NCBI RefSeq assembly: GCF_900182915.1
Contig: NZ_FXUG01000005.1
Span: 62,001 to 126,000 of the forward strand
Origin: Neorhodopirellula lusitana
GTDB taxonomy: Bacteria; Planctomycetota; Planctomycetia; Pirellulales; Pirellulaceae
Direction: 5' to 3'
DNA: 64,000 bases
The notes beneath the pieces are model-generated. The model ran no database searches. It was not told the DNA's origin and saw nothing but the letters and a program-made list of their open reading frames with translations. The position numbers and the translations under genes are program-made. Each line of letters opens with the position of its first letter. Positions within the stretch are counted from its first letter, which is position 1. This document shows, in pieces, positions 8,099-18,500 of the stretch.

Positions 8099-9373
8099 AT
8101 GTCGACTGCAATCCGATTCGAGAATGTCTCCAAGCAATATCGCCTCGGCGAGGTGGGCTCCGGCACGATCGCTGACGACCTGAAGCGAGGATGGGCAAAG
8201 CTAAGAGGCAGGCCAGATCCCTTGGCGACCATTGACATCAGCCATTCGATCAAACAACACCACCCAGACCCTTCACTCAAAAATGCGTACACCTGGGCAT
8301 TGCGTGATGTGTCACTTTCAATCGAGCAAGGCGACATCCTTGGAATCATCGGCAAAAACGGGGCAGGAAAAAGCACACTCCTTAAACTGCTATCACGGGT
8401 GACCGCGCCCACAAGCGGAATCATCAAGGCAAAAGGACGTATCGCGAGTCTGCTCGAGGTAGGAACTGGATTTCATCCTGAACTGACAGGCCGGGAGAAC
8501 ATTTTCCTAAATGGCACCATCTTAGGTATGCAACGATTGGAAATCGCCAGGCGTCTTGACGAGATCATTGAGTTTTCGGGATGTACGAAATACATCGACA
8601 CCCCGGTCAAACGCTATAGCAGTGGCATGCTGGTACGACTTGGTTTCGCTGTCGCGGCACACCTTCTTTGCGAAATTCTGATCGTCGACGAAGTCCTTGC
8701 TGTTGGCGACCATGATTTCCAAACCAAATGCATCGGAAAGATGAAGGAAGTCTCCCAAAGAGGTCGCACTGTCATCGTCGTCAGCCACAACATGGGGTCA
8801 ATCAACTCCCTATGCGATAGATGCGTCGTGATGAGCGGTGGCCAGATCGCGTACGATGGCTCCGTCGACACGGCAGTAGGCACCTACCTTGAATCCAACC
8901 TAAGCCAGGACAACTCACTAGTCCCTCAAGCCAATGCTGAATGCTGGTTTGAAACGATCGTGACGACCGACACAGAGGGCGTACCAGCCAGAGAATTTGG
9001 CTTTCAGCAGCCAATTAACATCCGATTTTCGTGCAAACTCGAACTTCCAATCCAAGGCTTGGAGCTTGCTATCTGCGTTACCTCCCATCTCGGAACAACT
9101 GTTTTCTGGACATCTCGGTCTCATTCGATGCCTGACGCACTGGTGGCAGGCAAACACACCTTTCAAGTTCAAGTACCACCAAGTTTCCTTTGCCCTGGAA
9201 CCTACTACCTTTCCTTGGCAGCACATATTCCAAACAACCGAGTCATCCAGCACCTAGAATCGGTTTCGAGCTTCTCCGTCGCCGAGACAGGAAGCCCCTA
9301 CTACCAATATGCCGGACAGGACATCGGGGTGGTCAACTGCCAATGCGATTGGAAAAGCATCAAAATCCAATAG
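8099..9373 (+). CDS. ABC transporter ATP-binding protein with glycan-binding C-terminus (Wzt-like)
   Basis: A 424-residue ATPase partner of the permease at 7089. Walker A is GKNGAGKST (residues 85-93), the signature YSSGM lies near 172-176 and Walker B EILIVDEVLAVGD near 195-207, followed by the switch His in VVSHN. Like other O-antigen exporters (Wzt), it has an insertion of about 40 residues ahead of Walker A and a C-terminal beta-rich domain (about 270-424, with FGFQQPINIRFSCKLE and CPGTYYLSLAAHI) that in this family recognises the polymer end. That domain predicts that export depends on the terminal sugar or cap of the glycan. The gene follows the permease after 50 bp. Confidence 0.93.
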   Translation: MSTAIRFENVSKQYRLGEVGSGTIADDLKRGWAKLRGRPDPLATIDISHSIKQHHPDPSLKNAYTWALRDVSLSIEQGDILGIIGKNGAGKSTLLKLLSRVTAPTSGIIKAKGRIASLLEVGTGFHPELTGRENIFLNGTILGMQRLEIARRLDEIIEFSGCTKYIDTPVKRYSSGMLVRLGFAVAAHLLCEILIVDEVLAVGDHDFQTKCIGKMKEVSQRGRTVIVVSHNMGSINSLCDRCVVMSGGQIAYDGSVDTAVGTYLESNLSQDNSLVPQANAECWFETIVTTDTEGVPAREFGFQQPINIRFSCKLELPIQGLELAICVTSHLGTTVFWTSRSHSMPDALVAGKHTFQVQVPPSFLCPGTYYLSLAAHIPNNRVIQHLESVSSFSVAETGSPYYQYAGQDIGVVNCQCDWKSIKIQ

Positions 9374-9562
9374 AATCCACCCCCAGGCATTCGGTCTCAA
9401 ATAGACACTGACTAGCTTCCTCATGCGACACCAATCCACCCCCGCAATCATAGACAGCCTAGCCGGCAGTCGCGGCAAAACCAGACAAGTATTCGCGTAC
9501 TGAACAGGGCCCCGAGTGCAAGCCGAGGACGACAACGGCGAATCACCATCCCAGAACAGGAA

Positions 9563-10564
9563 ATGCCGAATCGGAAGCCTCTTCCGTTTGTCTCAGATCA
9601 CGCAACACCAAGCATCGAGCTCACCGACATGATCAAAAGAGTGATTCACCGTCTCGTGAAACAATTCTTAAGCGAAAGCACGAACCCGGGCATTCCAAAT
9701 AACCTTGTAAACACCAGCAACGAAGACGTTATGCTGGCAATTGGTGTCCTATTGTCCAACCAACAAACCCTATCTCAATCGTCCAACATTAACGATCATG
9801 AATTCCGCATTTTCAGCCAATTCGGCGATGACGGAATCATCCAATACCTCACTCAGAACATCAAAATAGAAAACGAAGTATTCATCGAATTTGGCGTCGA
9901 GAATTACACTGAGTCGAACACTCGCTTCTTGATGATGAATAACAACTGGTCGGGATTCATTATGGATGCCTCCGATGATGACATCGCTAGTTTACAATCT
10001 CGAGATTGGTACTGGAAACACAACCTTACACACCAAGCGGTATTCATTGACCGCGACAACATCAACGAACTACTCCGCAACACGGGATTCTCAAATATCG
10101 GTCTGTTACATATCGATATTGACGGCAACGATTACCATGTTTTCATGGCGATTGATTTGTCCGAACTCAATCCGGCCCTAATCATACTGGAGTACAACAG
10201 TGTCTTTGGAAACAAGAGACCAATCTCCATCCCATACGACAAGCATTTTGATCGCACTAAAGCCCACTACAGCAATCTGTATTGGGGGGCATCCCTACCC
10301 GCCCTTTGCTACGCTGCATCCCAAAGAGGATACGCACTCGTGGGCTGTAACAAAGCGGGGAACAATGCATACTTCGTTCGCAATGACCTACTGAACGACA
10401 AGGTGCGTGAACTCACCGTGGCCGAAGCATTCCAAGAAAGCAAATTTAGAGAAAGCCGCAACCGAGACTACTCGCTCTCGTACCTGGCCGGCAAAGACCG
10501 AATCAAACTAATCCAGGGTCAACAAGTGCTAAACGTGGTTTCTAACGAACTGGAAACCCTGTAA
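9563..10564 (+). CDS. FkbM-like methyltransferase-fold protein of the polysaccharide locus
   Basis: A 333-residue cytoplasmic protein. Residues about 85-270 have the pattern FSQFGDDGIIQYL...EVFIEFGVENYTESNTRFLM...GFIMDASDDDI...LLHIDIDGNDYHVFMAI, which resembles FkbM-type SAM-dependent methyltransferases found in O-antigen and exopolysaccharide loci; IEFGVENY takes the place of the usual SAM-binding glycine motif, and LLHIDIDGNDY corresponds to the LKIDVEG-type motif of the family. The role suggested is methylation of a sugar in the glycan, but no catalytic proof can be read. The gene is clearly richer in A and T than its neighbours and lies 190 bp after the ATPase and 124 bp before the next glycosyltransferase, which hints at a separate origin. 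An in-frame ATG at 9629 is an alternative start. Confidence 0.65.
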   Translation: MPNRKPLPFVSDHATPSIELTDMIKRVIHRLVKQFLSESTNPGIPNNLVNTSNEDVMLAIGVLLSNQQTLSQSSNINDHEFRIFSQFGDDGIIQYLTQNIKIENEVFIEFGVENYTESNTRFLMMNNNWSGFIMDASDDDIASLQSRDWYWKHNLTHQAVFIDRDNINELLRNTGFSNIGLLHIDIDGNDYHVFMAIDLSELNPALIILEYNSVFGNKRPISIPYDKHFDRTKAHYSNLYWGASLPALCYAASQRGYALVGCNKAGNNAYFVRNDLLNDKVRELTVAEAFQESKFRESRNRDYSLSYLAGKDRIKLIQGQQVLNVVSNELETL

Positions 10565-10688
10565 ACATCTTTGCTTAGCCGCTGATCACTTCAAAAAGCC
10601 ACGCTTGAATCACACCCCAATACTTTCCTTCTCGCCATTTTGCTGTTCCGGATAACGGACCAATACGCGCACAAACCCTAAAAGTCCA

Positions 10689-11783
10689 ATGACGAACCGA
10701 CCAACAGTACTTATTGATGGGGTCGTCTTTGAGAACCAACATCAAGTCGGGATTTGGCGAATTTTCTATGAGGTCATGTCACGAACCTCACAAGCTGTCG
10801 ATTACAAGCTACTGCTTGGATCACAACCACTTCAACCCATCCCAGAAGGTACCGAAGTCGTTCGAAGCCATCATCGAGAGCACGTCTCCAATCAAACACA
10901 GTTCATCAAGCGTTTTCGTCGTCGTTTATCGACGGAGAAACTGCGTCGAAAATTCCCCGACGCAATTTGGCATTCGACGTATTTCACCCCCGACGTTCGC
11001 ATGACAGGTCGAAGCGTGGTCAGCGTTTACGACATGATTGCGGAAGACTATTTCATTCAGTACCCAACGCTAGAACCACAGCTAGAAAACAAAAGGATCT
11101 GCTTGGAATCGACTGATGCGGTCCTGGCGATTTCTGAAGAAACCAAATCTCGCGTCGTTTCTCACTTTCCTGCACTAACAGACAAGGTCGTTGTGGCCTT
11201 ACTTGGCTCTGAACATCTACACCGCACAACCCCAAGCAAGTCCGCCCAAGCAACAAAAAGAAAGCCGTTTGTGCTTTTCCTTGGCAATCGCGGGCTCTAT
11301 AAGAACTTCCGGTGTCTTACACAGGCCGTTGCTTCGGCAACCTGGCCGAGTGAACTTGACGTAGTGGTTGCTGGAAAGCCTTTCAGTGAAAACGAAAAGT
11401 ACTACCTACGCGTGAACAATCTCCTGGAAAGATTCCAGAACGTTGGATACGTAACGGACAACGAAATCGCAGCTCTGCTCCAAACAGCGAGATGCCTGGT
11501 GTTTCCGAGTCTTGCCGAGGGTTTCGGACTGCCAGTAGTTGAATCGCAAATTAATTCATGCCCAGCAGTTCTAAGCGACCTACCAGTTTTCCATGAAGTT
11601 GCAGGTGAGGGAGCCGTTTTCATTGACCCAAACAACCCTGTGTCACTGGCAGCTGGCGTTCGCTCGCTCAACGACCTCGATTGCCAATTACTCATAGACA
11701 GAGGACTAGAAAACACGCTGCGTTTCAACTGGGACCAAACAGCTGCTTTGACGCTTCAGTGCTATCAAAACTTTTACCGATAA
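10689..11783 (+). CDS. Glycosyltransferase family 4 (GT-B fold), copy 1
   Basis: A 364-residue GT-B glycosyltransferase. The C-terminal nucleotide-sugar domain shows FLGNRGLYKNFRCLTQA, then VFPSLAEGFGLPVVESQ (the EX7E-type motif of GT4, with the first Glu in AEGFG and the second in VVESQ). The N-terminal half starts LIDGVVFENQHQVGIWRIFYEVMSRT, which is closely paralogous to the protein encoded at 14345-15460 (VDGSAFENTHQWGIWRVFYEIMSRT). The two copies flank two other transferases in the same locus. Donor and acceptor cannot be predicted. Start ATG at 10689. Confidence 0.9.
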   Translation: MTNRPTVLIDGVVFENQHQVGIWRIFYEVMSRTSQAVDYKLLLGSQPLQPIPEGTEVVRSHHREHVSNQTQFIKRFRRRLSTEKLRRKFPDAIWHSTYFTPDVRMTGRSVVSVYDMIAEDYFIQYPTLEPQLENKRICLESTDAVLAISEETKSRVVSHFPALTDKVVVALLGSEHLHRTTPSKSAQATKRKPFVLFLGNRGLYKNFRCLTQAVASATWPSELDVVVAGKPFSENEKYYLRVNNLLERFQNVGYVTDNEIAALLQTARCLVFPSLAEGFGLPVVESQINSCPAVLSDLPVFHEVAGEGAVFIDPNNPVSLAAGVRSLNDLDCQLLIDRGLENTLRFNWDQTAALTLQCYQNFYR

Positions 11784-11886
11784 TAGTCTGGGTATCCATT
11801 CCAACGTGAACACTGGCGAAACCCAAAGGCCGCGCGGACCGCGTTCTCATTAGCGGGCGTGTCACACCAGCTTTGCTAATCTCGCA

Positions 11887-13035
11887 TTGGCAGTCATTTC
11901 AAGCTTCGCTACAGACTCAGTCAAGACACGACATATCGACTTCATAGAATCAACTTTCAAGTTCAATTTAAACTCCTCCATCGAACGAGCCCCAACGATC
12001 AGCCCGCCGCCTCCCATTTCGATTTGCTTGCCCTCCCTGAACACGCGGCGGTTTCTTGAAGATCGCAGGTCGTCGATTCAGTCGCAAACGTTTCGTGACT
12101 GGGAACTGATTATCGTGGACGACGGGTCCACTGATGGGTCCTGGGATTTCTTCGAGCAGTGGCAACGTGACGATGACCGTGTCAAGCTTTTCAACGGCCC
12201 GCAAAAGGGGCTATACCCGGGCTGGAATGATGCTATCCGAAGGGCGACGGGAGAGTATGTTTACATCGCTACCAGCGACGACACGATGGCACCTGACTGC
12301 TTGGACAAGATGGTCGGTGCTTTAAAACAATACCCGAAGTGTGACTTGGCGCATTGCTCGCTGCGAGTGATTGGCGAAGATGGCGGCGAAGCAAAATGCG
12401 ATTGGTATCCAGACGGGCCGTTCGTCAAGAGCTCGCAAGAGTTGCTGGATTGCCGGCACGTGCGGCATGCCCCCTTCGACGGCCTGCTTCACCTGACCGG
12501 GGCAAGTGTTTACGCATCAATCACGCAGCTGTTGATTCGCCGTAGCGTTTTTGACCGCGTTGGGATGTTTGAATCCACCTGGGGCCCCATGAGCGATTTC
12601 AATTGGAACATGAGAGCATCCCTTTTATGCAGTACGATTCATGTGCCCGATACATGGGGCGGCTGGCGTCTGCATCCAAACCAGGCGACCGCGCAAACGA
12701 CAAATACGGATTTCTATGAGACCGTCCAGCAGATGATTGATCATGCAATTGCCGAAACTGCACCTTCGCTTCCAAGCTCGATTCGCAAACCGTTGCAAGA
12801 AACCTGGAATGGCTATTTCAATGAAAGACGATTTTGGTGGCTCTCCGAGAAGCACTCGAAGCGAGACCGGCTCTGGAAACTCTTGCGTCGACTAGCCGCC
12901 GGAAGCCCTGTGGCCAGAGACTACGTCGCTTGGCGATTGGGCTTCTCCGAAGACTTCGCATTGGAACCGGTTGACCTGCTCAAGAAGTGGTATCGCCAAC
13001 AAGGTTTCCATGAACCATTGCAACGGGTCACTTAG
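11887..13035 (+). CDS. Glycosyltransferase family 2 (GT-A fold)
   Basis: A GT2 transferase: ISICLPSLNT then LIIVDDGSTDGSWDFFEQW and YVYIATSDDTMAPDCLDKM (the DXD-type metal site), with the later acceptor segment GMFESTWGPMSDFNWNMRA. The start is not clear. The frame is closed by TAG at 11851 and the only usual start codon before the conserved region is TTG at 11887; there is no ATG or GTG and no ribosome binding site. The N-terminal 40 residues before PPPISICLP have no match to family members, so translation may start at a rare codon nearer to 12003. It ends 12 bp before the next gene, so translational coupling is likely. Confidence 0.85.
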   Translation: MAVISSFATDSVKTRHIDFIESTFKFNLNSSIERAPTISPPPPISICLPSLNTRRFLEDRRSSIQSQTFRDWELIIVDDGSTDGSWDFFEQWQRDDDRVKLFNGPQKGLYPGWNDAIRRATGEYVYIATSDDTMAPDCLDKMVGALKQYPKCDLAHCSLRVIGEDGGEAKCDWYPDGPFVKSSQELLDCRHVRHAPFDGLLHLTGASVYASITQLLIRRSVFDRVGMFESTWGPMSDFNWNMRASLLCSTIHVPDTWGGWRLHPNQATAQTTNTDFYETVQQMIDHAIAETAPSLPSSIRKPLQETWNGYFNERRFWWLSEKHSKRDRLWKLLRRLAAGSPVARDYVAWRLGFSEDFALEPVDLLKKWYRQQGFHEPLQRVT

Positions 13036-13047
13036 AGTGAATCAAGC

Positions 13048-14322
13048 ATGAAGGACTCCTCACCAAACATTCGCGTTTCCTTTGATGCCTCCGTGCTTGC
13101 GGCGGCTCAAGTGAATCCCCATGCACGCACCGGTGTGTTTCGCGTGACTGATCGACTGGCACGATTTCTGTTGCAGCGAGACGACATCGACTTGAACTGG
13201 ATTGTCTCTGGCAACACCGACGTGCTCCCCGAACTGGTGCAACTCATCCAAGACGATCCCTCACTAAAGCGTCCCATCCAGGCATCTCTGCGTCGACGAA
13301 AGTGTATCGCTCAAGCTAAAAAAATCTTCGACTATCTCGCTGCAAAAGGCCTGCAATCCCAATTGCATTGGCTGACATCGTCCTTAGCGTCGATGCAGTC
13401 CAACTCAACATTTTCGGCATGCGCTGTTAGTGAGGCCGATATTCTCCACAGTCCGTATCACGCTTTACCCGAGCTAGACCAGAGCCCAAAACGGCCGATT
13501 GGCTTCCTAACGGTCCACGACCTGATTCCAATTCGATTTCCCGAGTGGTTTGCCGTTGGCGCTAAACAGAGACTGCTCAAAGCATTGGCGAGCCTGACTC
13601 CAGACGACTGGGTACTGTGCATTTCTGAAAGCACTCGTATTGATCTACTAAATCACCTCCCCGATTTGAATCAAGAACAGATTCGCGTCACACCGCTGGC
13701 GGCCGACTCCCGATTCCAGCAATGCAACGACGTATCAACAAACACAAAGACGCGTCTGAAGTACGGGATTCCGCCAGACTGCAAGTACTTTTTGAGCGTC
13801 TGCACGCTCGAGCCCCGCAAGAACCTAAGGCACTTGGTTTCCGTTTTCAATGAAGCTCGATCGAACTTCGACAGTGATACTCGACTGATACTCGCGGGGG
13901 CAAAGGGCTGGGAGATAGACGAACTCCTTGAGAGCCTGACCGATACCGAGCGAAACCAGATCGTCGTAACCGGATATGTTGACGACGCCGATTTGTCGCC
14001 ACTGTATAGCAATGCGATTGCATTCATTTACCCGTCGCTCTACGAAGGTTTCGGGCTCCCACCATTAGAAGCGATGCAGTGCGGAACCCCCGTGATTGCT
14101 GCGGACAACTCGTCGCTTCCCGAAGTCATCGGCGATGCAGGGATTCTCGTCCCGGCCAACGATGCTGACGAACTAGCCGACGCCATGACCCGTGTTTTTC
14201 AAGACGCGTCTCTGAGAGCAAAGATGAGCTCAGCCGGCATCCAACGAGCCTCGCAATTTAGCTGGCAACGATGTGGTAACCTGACGGTCCAGGCATACCA
14301 AGACGCTTTGCGACAACGGTAG
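13048..14322 (+). CDS. Glycosyltransferase family 4 (GT-B fold), mannosyltransferase-like
   Basis: A 424-residue GT-B transferase. The N-terminal part (about 1-190) contains VNPHARTGVFRVTDRLARFLL and FLTVHDLIPIRFPEWF, the VHDLIP motif typical of GT4 enzymes of O-antigen/capsule loci. The C-terminal part has FLSVCTLEPRKNLRHLVSVF, AGAKGWEIDELLE, GYVDDADLSPLYSNAIAFIYPSLYEGFGLPPLEAMQCGTPVIAADNSSLPEV with the two Glu of the EX7E motif. Close relatives transfer mannose or related sugars, but the sugar here is not certain. It begins 12 bp after the preceding gene and ends 22 bp before the next, so the genes from 11887 to 15460 read as one operon. Confidence 0.92.
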   Translation: MKDSSPNIRVSFDASVLAAAQVNPHARTGVFRVTDRLARFLLQRDDIDLNWIVSGNTDVLPELVQLIQDDPSLKRPIQASLRRRKCIAQAKKIFDYLAAKGLQSQLHWLTSSLASMQSNSTFSACAVSEADILHSPYHALPELDQSPKRPIGFLTVHDLIPIRFPEWFAVGAKQRLLKALASLTPDDWVLCISESTRIDLLNHLPDLNQEQIRVTPLAADSRFQQCNDVSTNTKTRLKYGIPPDCKYFLSVCTLEPRKNLRHLVSVFNEARSNFDSDTRLILAGAKGWEIDELLESLTDTERNQIVVTGYVDDADLSPLYSNAIAFIYPSLYEGFGLPPLEAMQCGTPVIAADNSSLPEVIGDAGILVPANDADELADAMTRVFQDASLRAKMSSAGIQRASQFSWQRCGNLTVQAYQDALRQR

Positions 14323-14344
14323 ACGATAGAGTGAAAGAAACACG

Positions 14345-15460
14345 ATGAAAGTGTGGGTTGATGGAAGCGCATTCGAAAACACTCACCAATGGGGTATTTG
14401 GCGTGTGTTCTACGAAATCATGTCGCGCACCTGCGACGAGGTGGACTACACACTTCACTTACGATCCGATCCCAAGCAGCCACTGCCCCCTGGCGTGCGT
14501 GTCTTCCGAGACGAAGGTCGTATCGAATGCGGTCGCTGGAACCTTCCTCAACGCTTGCGTCGCCGGATGTCCAACCGTCGGGAACCCGCGGCTCTCAACA
14601 GTGCCGATCTTTTTCACTCCACCGGATTCACTTGGTCGTCCAATCCAGCTGTGAAATCGATCATTACAGTACACGACATGGTGGCCGAATCCCATTTCCC
14701 AATTTGCATTCGCGAACTGCAAGAAAGCATTGCAATCAAACGGGAATCAATGCAGCACGCCACGATGCTGCCCTGTGTCTCACATAGCACTGCCGAAGAA
14801 CTAGCGGCTTTCTACCCGTCGTTAGCAGACAAGTCGCGTGTCATCCACCATGGTGCCGAACATCTGACAGACAGCTCCGCAATATCGACCGGGGCGACAG
14901 ACAGCAACGCGACTAGAAGCAAAACGGGAAACGCACTCTTCGTCGGAAATCGAATAGGCCACAAGAATTTCTTTAACTTACTGGACGCCTTACGAGCTCC
15001 TGCTTGGCCAAGTGGTGTTGAGCTGACGGTGGTTGGCTCGCCCTTCTCCGAAGCCGAAAAAGCATTGATCCGCAGACATCGGCTCACTTCTCGAATCAAC
15101 CATGTTGGCTACCTATCCCATCAACAACTACGCGATGCCTATCGCGAGGCGGCTTGCCTAGTATTTCCCAGCTTCCAAGAGGGATTTGGACTGCCCTGCC
15201 TGGAAGCACAATCCTTGGATTGCCCGCTCGTGTGCAGCGACATCCCGGTTTTCCATGAAGTTGCCGGTGACGCTGCGTTGTTCTTTGATCCTCGACTCGG
15301 TGAGCATATTGCGGACCAGGTGGCGCAGGCGGTTGACACCGAAACCCGTCGAAAACTGACGTCCCTGGGGGCAAACAACCTCCGTCGATTTAGCTGGGAC
15401 GAAAGCGGTCGCCAGATGATCCAACTCTACGAAGAGGCATTTCAGGGTCAGTCGGAGTAA
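14345..15460 (+). CDS. Glycosyltransferase family 4 (GT-B fold), copy 2
   Basis: A 371-residue GT-B transferase paralogous over its full length to the product of 10689-11783 (shared WRxFYExMSRT start, SVVSVYDMIAEDYF against SIITVHDMVAESHF, and FPSxxEGFGLPxxExQ). C-terminal motif: LVFPSFQEGFGLPCLEAQSLDCPLVCSDIPVFHEVAGDAALFFDP. The pair probably arose by duplication and may add related sugars at two points of the repeat unit. ATG at 14345 follows a purine-rich GTGAAAGAAA stretch. Confidence 0.9.
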   Translation: MKVWVDGSAFENTHQWGIWRVFYEIMSRTCDEVDYTLHLRSDPKQPLPPGVRVFRDEGRIECGRWNLPQRLRRRMSNRREPAALNSADLFHSTGFTWSSNPAVKSIITVHDMVAESHFPICIRELQESIAIKRESMQHATMLPCVSHSTAEELAAFYPSLADKSRVIHHGAEHLTDSSAISTGATDSNATRSKTGNALFVGNRIGHKNFFNLLDALRAPAWPSGVELTVVGSPFSEAEKALIRRHRLTSRINHVGYLSHQQLRDAYREAACLVFPSFQEGFGLPCLEAQSLDCPLVCSDIPVFHEVAGDAALFFDPRLGEHIADQVAQAVDTETRRKLTSLGANNLRRFSWDESGRQMIQLYEEAFQGQSE

Positions 15461-15599
15461 AAACTTCGTCATACCAATCCAGTGAAGCGACATTCAATGA
15501 ATTCATTTTCCTGGTAACGCGGTGTAAAATAGTCCCTCACCCCGTACTTATCCCTCCAAACGTGGACGGAAAGCATGCCCGTGGGAACTCTCTTCCGGA

Positions 15600-18500
15600 G
15601 TGCGAATGCCGCTCAACCCAAACACTCACGCCGGTCCCCGAAAGCAGATCAAGCGAAGTTGGAATCGTATCGACGCGCAAAAGTGCTTAGTGCTCCTTTC
15701 ACACATTGCTTGGATCGCGACTTTTCTCATTGCAACGACCCATCCACTGGATCGCCCGGTCGACGAATCAATGAGCCTGTCTTTTGCTGCCTGTTATGGC
15801 TGGGTAGCGGCCCAATCTTTTCTGCCCATCGTTGCGATGTGTGCTCTGGGAATGCTTCTTAGCTTGGGCTGGCCACGACTTGGATTTTGGGTTGGCGCTA
15901 CACTTGTCGGCCTAGTCCCAGTGCTTCTGGTTTGCGACTGCATCACATTTCACTGGATCGGCGAACGGCTTTTGTCTCCCGCGATGTATCACATTGTCGC
16001 AACCATGCTCCCAAATCTGCTCCCCTTCCTGTCTGTTGGCACAGTGCTAACCGGGATATTCGCGATTGGACTGACTACGATTCTTGCCTGGTGCACCTGT
16101 TGGCTTACATTCCGGATTGCCAAACACTGGAAAGCGGACCGGGACAAGGCGATTTCGCCTTCAGTCTTGCTAGCTATCACTACCGGCATTGCGATGCTTT
16201 TCGCAATTCCAGCAATTCGCCGACTGCCATCGACGCTTGCGGAAATGCGTCCCCACTCCACACGGCACCCATTATGCTTCTTAGGGATGGTCAAGCACCT
16301 AGGGGTTGGCGTGCCGCTTCCAACGGGTAGCGACGCGGTCCAGGGAAGACTGCACGGACTGGGCCTCAACGAGGCAGTCACAAAACATCTTGAACAACTC
16401 GGCGAACTTCGGCTAGCGAACGCGAAAGCCTCTTCAACAGACTTCAACAATCACCCCGATGTTTTGATCATCGTCGTTGAGTCTCTTCAACTAGACATTC
16501 TGTCCCAGGAAGTCATGCCCAACCTGTTTGATTTCGCTGGTCGCGGACTGCATCTACAAAACCACTTCAGCGGAGGAAACGGAACGAATCTCGGCTTTTT
16601 CAGCCTGATCACCGGTAAAGAAGCAACGTGGTTTCCACGCAGCGAACAAGTCCCTGTTCTAATGAACAAGCTATTCCGGCAAGCAGGCTACAAGACCGCA
16701 TTGTTCTCTGGAATCGACGACTTTCCCAAGTTTGACATGGACACGTATATCAATCCGAACGAGTACGACATCTATCAAGCCGAACCCTGCGATTGGCTTG
16801 CATCGGATCAACTTGCAGTCGATCGCACCATTGAGTTCTTTGATCGCAACGACGCGACCGATCCCGAGCAACCGCGACTCGCGGTCCTGCATACCTACTC
16901 CACACACAGCCCCTTCGACAATCAACCCGAGGACGAACACTTCTTACCAGCTTCTAGCCAATACTACGTTACGCCGTATACGCAAAACGGACGAACCCCA
17001 GTCTGGAATCGGTACCGCAATGCAGTTCGCTCAGCGGATCGTCTGATTTCCTCGGTTTTAAGTGAGGATCGCGTCACGGTTGTCGTCGGGGACCACGGCG
17101 AAGCGCTCCTGGAAGATGGCACGATCGGCCATGGAACTCGCCTGGATAGTATCCAAAACCAAACGCCTGCCATTCTATTTGCACCAGGCTTCGAACCAAA
17201 CGAAGTCAAACTCCCAACCAGCCATATCGATATTCTGCCAACGGTACTCTCGGCATGCGGATTAACTCTCAACTCTCCCGAGCTTCTTGATGGTGTCGAC
17301 TTACTCAACGCTCCCCACGAATCACTGGCAACACGTTCATTTGCATCCTGCCACTTCATGGGCCCCGAATTAATGCTAGTGGGACCTTGGACGAACGAGT
17401 CGGCCCATCCCTTTGCCTATCGCTGTGCATTTTCAATCAAACAATGGCAAGCTGCCGCACTCAACCCCATTGATCGACTGGGCCTTGATTTGCAAGCCAG
17501 TAAACTATCAACGGCGACCGATAACCTAAAAATGCAGGAGCGTTTCGGGCGTTGGATGGAAAAACGCTTTGGGCTCAATCCCATGCAAGACCGACGAAAC
17601 CAAAACGAACTGTTCCGAAATTACCTCAATCACTCAAGCTCCGACATTCGACTGCAGGCCGTCGAGATTGCGAGCAATGTCGCTAGCCCTGATCGCGAAC
17701 TCATCGAGCTGGTAAGTCTCGCCGCGACCGACCATGACGCTCAGGTCCGCGAAGCAGCTCAAGCTGCATGGGTCACGCTCCAGCGGCGAGCCGTCCACAA
17801 TGACGAAACGCCCAATGATGCCAAACCTGCCTCCCCCAAACCACCCATAGCAGACCGGTATGCATCGCCGCGCAAAGTGGAGATGCGCAGCAAGAGTTCA
17901 CGCTCGACCGAGGAAATCCAGGCCAACGGCCGAGATGTACCTCGCTTCATCGCGCACGCAGGAGGCGCGATCGACGGACACACCTACACAAATTCGCTGG
18001 AGGCACTAAATCACAATTATCGACAGGGCTTCCGAACCTTCGAACTGGACATTGTCGAAACCATCGACCATCACTTTGTGGCAGCCCATGATTGGGCAAG
18101 CTGGAAAAACCTCACCAATTACTCAGGTTCGCTCCCACCAACACTCGCTCAGTTTCGCCAACACAAAATCTTAGATCGATACACGCCCATGGACATGGAC
18201 GCGATCAACCATTGGTTCGCCGGTCATCCAAAGGCGATTCTGGTAACAGACAAGATTGACAAGCCGACGAGTTTCGCCAACCAGTTCATCGACAGCCGAC
18301 GTCTCGTGATGGAGCTATTTTCCATTGAAGCGGTTGAAGAAGCAACTGACGCAAAGATTGCAGTCACCGTTTCAGAACCTCTTCTCAATCAAGTGAAAAC
18401 CAATAAGGTCAATTGGTTACTGGACCGTAACATCGACCAAGTTGATCTGTCCCGTCTCAGCCTTGATCAGCACATGCCTCTCATTCACTCTCTCAATGAG

